Source: Bugulina stolonifera (taxonomy: Eukaryota > Bryozoa > Gymnolaemata > Cheilostomatida > Bugulidae). Taken from it: a stretch of 64,000 bases of DNA. Below are positions 58,854 to 64,000 of the stretch, piece by piece. Below the pieces are notes generated by a model, which worked only from the letters and a program-made list of their open reading frames with translations, was not told where the DNA came from and ran no database searches. Where the stretch lies: contig OW285188.1 of assembly GCA_935421135.1 (NCBI GenBank), positions 18,949,233 to 19,013,232 on the forward strand, in the 5' to 3' direction. A program made the translations under genes and the position numbers. Numbering within the stretch: the first letter of the stretch is position 1; every line of letters starts with the position of its first letter.

Positions 58854-59843
58854 ATGCCGAAGACTAGGAAAAGCAAGAATATGGTGGATACAGAGACCAC
58901 CGAATCGACACTGCTACTTGAAGAATTGAAAAAAATTCGCCAGGACATGACCACGATACAGTTGGAACAAAAAAATCTCAGGAAAATAGTAAATGACACA
59001 GTTAATGAAAACCATAATACTCCAAATTCTACTCTTAACACAAATATGAATGCCAACGTGAGTTCTACAAGTCCAGCTCATGAAGTAGAATACGTAGATC
59101 CGGTATTTCAACCATCCGCCACTTCAGCTCCAACTTACAAATATAATGCATCTATCTGTCCGTTACCCTCTTTTCATGGCGGTGATGGTCTGAAGAAGTT
59201 CCTTAGTAACTTCAGGGACGTATGTAGACTAAATGGTTGGCATCTACAAAATGAACAAGGACTATGGTTGAAAATGTGCTTACAAGGTAAAGCAAGGGAT
59301 GTATTATACGATGATACCAACGATCCTGGTGTTATTAGCAATAGGCTACAGGCTCGATTCGGCGAACAGTTATTAAAGAAACGATATGAACTTGCTCTAC
59401 CCAGAAGGAAACGAAAACCTTCTGAGACACTGGCAGATTTAGCCAGTGACATTAGAAACATGGTAAACATTGTTTATGAAGAGCTAGATTTTGATACAAG
59501 GGAAAAGATGGCAGTAAAACATTTCATAATGGCTCTGGAATCCCCAATGGCACAATACGAATTATCATTGAGGACAGAACTAACTCTAGAAGGAATTTTA
59601 GACGCTGCCCAGCTCCGAGAAGTATATTTCGGAAAAGAAACTCCCTGGGACAACCCCTCCCAGCGCTCTGTTCAAACTGAGAGGAAAATGCCCCCACTAA
59701 CTATGACAGACCGATCAGAAAACAGAAATTCTAGAAATTGTAAACATTGTGGGGGAAATCATCCAGCCTACATCTGTCAACCTTGCCGCCATTGTAAAGG
59801 AGCACATTATGACCACAAATGTCCTAGTTTACAGGGAAACTAG
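58854..59843 (+). CDS. gag: Gag protein of Ty3/gypsy-type retrotransposon
   Basis: The 329-residue frame starts just after the leader repeats. Residues about 20-50 look like a coiled coil (LLLEELKKIRQDM, LEQKNLRKIV). The middle resembles a capsid of the retrotransposon Gag family (FLSNFRDVCRLNGW, LWLKMCLQGKARDVLYD, RFGEQLLKKRYELAL). The C-terminus has two CCHC zinc knuckles, CKHCGGNHPAYIC and CRHCKGAHYDHKC, for RNA packaging. The frame is uninterrupted. It ends in TAG immediately after a GGGAAAC heptamer, so Gag-Pol is probably made by -1 frameshifting. No matrix or envelope features are seen. Confidence 0.93.
   Translation: MPKTRKSKNMVDTETTESTLLLEELKKIRQDMTTIQLEQKNLRKIVNDTVNENHNTPNSTLNTNMNANVSSTSPAHEVEYVDPVFQPSATSAPTYKYNASICPLPSFHGGDGLKKFLSNFRDVCRLNGWHLQNEQGLWLKMCLQGKARDVLYDDTNDPGVISNRLQARFGEQLLKKRYELALPRRKRKPSETLADLASDIRNMVNIVYEELDFDTREKMAVKHFIMALESPMAQYELSLRTELTLEGILDAAQLREVYFGKETPWDNPSQRSVQTERKMPPLTMTDRSENRNSRNCKHCGGNHPAYICQPCRHCKGAHYDHKCPSLQGN
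59834..59840 (+). promoter_or_regulatory. Predicted -1 ribosomal frameshift site
   Basis: GGGAAAC sits in the gag frame as G GGA AAC, directly followed by the gag stop TAG. This is a canonical X XXY YYZ slippery heptamer. Slipping back one base moves ribosomes into the pol frame, which is open from here to 63664; its previous stop is only a few codons upstream. CCCC (59847-59850) and GGGG downstream could form a stimulatory stem. That part is weak. Confidence 0.72.
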
Positions 59844-62800
59844 CAACCCCAACCAAACCGGCCACCTGGAAGGGGACCAATAATACTCGGGCCACCAACA
59901 TAACATCTATTTACGAACAACAAAAGCTACAAACTTTACAAGAGATAAAACAATATATGAATCCTACCAGTCCCAAAGAAAATACTGAATACAAAGATGA
60001 AGTAGAAATCAATAATCACAAGTGTGTCTTCCTCCTAGATACCGGTGCCACTCACACAATCATGTCTCGTCAATACGCTGAACAAATCGGTATATTGAAT
60101 CTTACAGGATACACACCAGATACTATCTGGGAAGGAAAGGCAGTAAACGGTGAACCTATTATCTGCTATGGATCAATTCAAACCATTATCAAGCTAGGAA
60201 ATAAACAGGAAACTTGCAACATCATCATATCTGACATCACTGATGTCGGAATATTTGGAATGGATTCTATAACTAAATTTGGTTGCAAGATAGATTTCAC
60301 AGAGATGATCTTACAGGTACAAGACAAAAGTTTACCCATGTTGAGTAAAACCGGTTACAGACTAAAAACCCGCTGTGTTATTAGCAGGAAAATAACCATA
60401 CCTCCGATGAGAGAGACTTTGATTCCAGTAGAAAAACAACATCATACGGATGATCCAGTAGGCATGATCGAACCTGTCCATGATCATCCGTTATATAAAG
60501 AAGGACTACTAGTATCTAGGTGTTTGGTAAACGATAAAGCTCTCATAGCACGAGTAGCCAACACCTCTAAACACCCCATAACTCTCCAGGAACAACAGAT
60601 TATCTGCAATTTTATATCAAATTCGGTCTTACAAATAGAAAATCCTACCAATATAGATTTACAACACACAACGTCGGAAGAAACGTTGCCAGAACACTTA
60701 CACTGTTTACTGGATAGCATACCCAAATCAGTAACACAGAATACTCAAAGTCAAGTAAAGAAGTTACTTCACTCCTACCAAGATATATTCTCTACAGGTC
60801 CAACTGATATGGGTCGAACAAATATACTGGAACATGAAATAAAGTTACAACCAGGAAGTAAACCAATCAAAATTCCTCCCTATCGGAGTGGATTTCACAA
60901 TAACCAGGAAATTGAAAAACATATCCAAGATCTACTTGACAAAGATCTTATCGAATCAACCACCAGCCCATATAGCTCACCAGTGATTTTAGTAGCAAAA
61001 AAAGACGGCACCACCAGGTTTGTAATAGATTACCGACAACTAAATAAACATACGGTTATTGATGCTTACCCTCTCCCAAGAATAGACGACAGCTTAGAAG
61101 CTCTTGGTGGAGCACGAATCTTCTCCACGTTTGACTTGCTCAGTGGATTTTGGCAGGTACCTCTGTCACAGGATGCAAAAGACAAAGCAGCATTTTGCAC
61201 CAGGTCTGGATTGTATACATGGAAATGTATGCCTATGGGACTGGCCGGTAGTCCCGCCACTTTTGAGAGACTAATGGAACTAGTCATGCAGGGCCTACAA
61301 TGGCAAATCATGCTCATATACCTAGATGATATTATATGCTTTTCTACAACTGAACAAGAACATATAGAACGACTACAACTCATATTTGAACGATTGAGAA
61401 AAGCAAATCTGAAAATCAAAGTTAGTAAATCTAAGATCTTTCAGGAAGAGGTAAAATATCTTGGACACATAATCTCACCTCAAGGGATTAAAACTGACCC
61501 TGATAAAATACTTGCAGTTAAAAATCTTCCAACACCTACCAACAAAAAGGAACTTCGCTCAGTTTTGGGACTAACAGGATACTATCGCCGTTTTATACCT
61601 GAATATGCAAATATAACCAGACCACTAGTCTCACTAACCAAGAAGAAAACAAATTTCAAATGGAACTCTGGCCATGAACTGGCTTTCAATCAGTTAAAAA
61701 ATGTTATGACCAGTCCATCAACCTTGGCCTACCCAGATTTTCAGAAACAATTTATCCTCGACACAGATTGTTCAGGAATAGCCATGGGGGCAGTCTTATC
61801 TCAGAAAGATACCGAAGGATATGAACGCCCCATAGGATACTTTAGTAAAGCCCTTAATCCAGCCCAACAAAGATATGCCATCACTAAACAGGAAATGTGT
61901 GGAATGGTAGAAGCCATACGACACTTCAAACCTTACCTCATAGGTTCAAAATTTTTATGCCGTGTAGACCACCACTCTCTGTTATGGCTAACCAATCTGA
62001 AGAATCCTACTGGGATAATCGCTCGATGGCTTCAAACTTTGGCTGAGTTCCAGTTCGAAGTAATACATAGACCTGGAAAAATACATCTAAATGCTGATGC
62101 ACTATCACGGTTACCATATACTACCACTTCTATAGAAGATGAACACTCATATCAGGATTCATTAAGAAAGCAAATTGAACAAAGTATCAAAATTAGAGGC
62201 CTACAAGTACAATCTATCAGCATTCAAACTACAGATATCAGCCAAGCCCAACATTCTGATCCCGAACTTATACCCATCATAGATATAATAAAAGGAAATT
62301 CCACACCTACCCATAACGAAATCAAACAATTTCCACGTGCTACCAGATTCTACATCGGAAAACTACCCAGTTTAATACTGAAGAATGAAGTACTTACCGA
62401 AAAAAATGATGACACCTGCAGAATTATTATACCATCCAAACTTCAAAGTACAATAATCAAAAGTTTCCATGACGATGACCATGCTGGAAAAGATCGAACT
62501 TTAGCCAAAATATCTCAGTACTATCTATGGTATGCTATGGCTACAAAAATAAACACATATGTACATACATGCGTAATTTGTCAACAGAATAAACTAACAT
62601 CAGTCAGCAAAACATCCAAGAAAACCTTGAAGGTTGGTACCATCATGGACCAAGTATCTATTGACCTTGTAGGACCATTTCCACAGACCACTAAAGAAAA
62701 CACCATCATATTGGTAGCAATAGATCATTTTTCTAAATGGGCAGAAGCATATGCCTTACCTCACGCCACTGCTGAACTTTGTGCTCAAGCTCTCTATGAT

Positions 62801-63664
62801 GGCTTCTTTAGCAGATTCGGGTTTCCACTTACATTACACTCAGATCGTGGCACAGCTTTCACATCTAACATCTTCAAAGAATTATGCCAGTTAGGCCACA
62901 CTAAGAAGACCTTTTCTGCACCATATCATCCCACTGGAAACTCTGTATGTGAAAGAGTCATTGGAACACTAGTAAACATGATCAGAACAAAAGTACATGA
63001 TACAAACTTTGAATGGGATGAGATCCTGGAAACAGTTATGATGGCCTATAGGGCTACACCACACACCAGCACCCGGCTATCTCCCAATCAAATAATGCTA
63101 GGGAGGAATATACGTCTCCCATACGTTATATGCCCACAGACAGATCCTGTTCCAGTAGAACAGTATATTAAAGATCTCAATAACAAATTACAAGCAATAT
63201 ATAATCAAGCTAATATAGAACGAGAACCAGCAAGTTTTGATCCTCTAATCCACAAACCTTATAGAGAAGGAGATCTAGTATGGGTATTGAGAGCTAAAAG
63301 TAAAACTAACAAACCCGGAAAATTAGAGCCACGGTACATCGGCCCATACAGCATCAAGAAAGTCCTCGACTATGATACATATATTATCAATGAAAATCTA
63401 GACGATGATAGTTCTAAAGACAGAATAGAACATCATGTCAGATTGAAAAAATATCGGTTTGATCTCAACGTCGATACAGATATTCAATCTGAATCTAATG
63501 ATTCTATGAATACTGGCTTAACTGAAACTAATCTCCCTAATTCTCCAACTAAAGAAGATAATAGACTTACACTTCACATCCAGAATGTTCCTGATTCTCA
63601 ATTCAACAGCAGTAAAAGAAATCGTAACTTGCCCTCTCACTTGTCTAATTTTCTTCTCTACTAA
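59841..63664 (+). CDS. pol: Pol polyprotein: protease, reverse transcriptase, RNase H, integrase
   Basis: The frame opens by -1 shift at the gag end; its first ATG is at 59957 (1235 codons). Numbered from that ATG: aspartic protease LLDTGAT (26-32); RT with YRQLNKHT, FSTFDLLSGFWQ and catalytic YLDD (455-458); RNase H with DTDCSG (602); integrase with zinc-binding CVIC (872) after upstream His residues and catalytic D903, D963 (HSDRG) and E999, i.e. D-x59-D-x35-E; a C-terminal GPY-like segment near 1129. The order PR-RT-RH-IN is that of Ty3/gypsy (Metaviridae). No chromodomain and no envelope are seen. All key residues are present and no stops interrupt the frame, so the copy may be recent and active. 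Confidence 0.95.
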
Positions 63665-63680
63665 AAGTAAATTTTTTTAC

Positions 63681-64000
63681 TTGGAATCTTCATCTATGCT
63701 CAGTTTTTATATACCGATGGCGATTCACCCTGATCTTCAGCCGATGAAGATAATGCAACTGGAATCTTCATCTATGCTCTGGTTTTATAACCCGATGGCG
63801 ATTCACCCTGATCTTCAGCTGATGAGGATAATACACCTGGAATCTTCATCTATGCTCTGCTTTTATATACCGATGACGATTCACCCTGATCTTCAGCTGT
63901 TGAAGATAACGGACCTGGAATCTTCATCTATGCTTAGTTTTTATAACCTGATGACGATTCACCCTGATCTTCAGCTAATGAAGATAACAAACCTGGAGTC
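63681..64000 (+). repeat. 78-bp tandem repeat downstream of pol
   Basis: At least four units (starts 63681, 63759, 63837, 63915, and the beginning of a fifth at 63993) contain ggaatcttcatctatgct and gattcaccctgatcttcagc. The period is exactly 78 bp (26 codons), and one frame, different from pol, stays open through every unit to the window end. Units differ by several substitutions, many of which change the encoded residue. The array lies where a polypurine tract and 3' LTR should follow. Confidence 0.9.

Noticed and set aside
60484..61419. Minus-strand frames opposite pol
   Set aside because: Shadows of the strongly supported pol frame.

Overview
The window is nuclear DNA of an animal. Genes are split by many GT-AG introns, the sequence is AT-rich, and the protein-coding genes are animal-type: a Src-family tyrosine kinase, a Lethal-giant-larvae (LLGL) polarity protein and the ciliary IFT70/TTC30 protein. 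Moderate introns, frequent TACATGTA palindromes and many small repeats fit an early-branching animal. A sponge is my best guess, but this is inference; nothing here fixes the species. Exons were assembled by hand from splice signals, reading phase and similarity to remembered family features. No database search was possible.

Layout. (1) 229-8124 (+): the kinase domain and C-tail of a Src-family kinase; its SH3/SH2 exons lie left of the window. Its introns hold a near-perfect hairpin, a 1.5 kb foldback element and a hairpin tRNA-derived SINE. (2) 9687-23528 (-): a complete LLGL gene of 27 inferred exons with continuous phase (about 1118 aa), including the basic aPKC-target segment. (3) 24907-31106 (+): a complete TTC30/IFT70 gene of 13 exons (646 aa), divergent from LLGL across a 1.4 kb shared intergenic region. 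(4) 33420-42959 (+): a promoter-like TATA site followed by a multi-exon Cys-containing gene. It resembles KDZ/CxC transposase-derived proteins, keeps all its splice phases but carries three in-frame stops, so it is probably a young pseudogene. A LINE fragment, a tRNA-like sequence and a SINE fragment lie in its introns. (5) 42960-49253: no gene seen; LTR-like TATA/AATAAA modules and microsatellites. (6) 49254-52229 (-): a tentative small orphan gene. (7) 52508-53940: a non-coding element with terminal inverted repeats and a TATGA target duplication, containing a GC-rich island and long AT palindromes. (8) 57141-64000: a Ty3/gypsy-type LTR retrotransposon, apparently intact as far as it is visible. 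It has a 5' LTR, a primer binding site, a higher-order tandem-repeat leader, gag, a GGGAAAC -1 frameshift site touching the gag stop, pol (protease, RT, RNase H, integrase) and a 78-bp tandem repeat running off the window. Its 3' LTR is not in view.

The most notable items are the retrotransposon's frameshift and repeat architecture, the phase-intact but stop-interrupted gene at 35.8-43.0 kb, the duplicated 5' splice sites in TTC30, the hairpin SINE family, and a set of LTR-like modules with constant TATA-to-AATAAA spacing.
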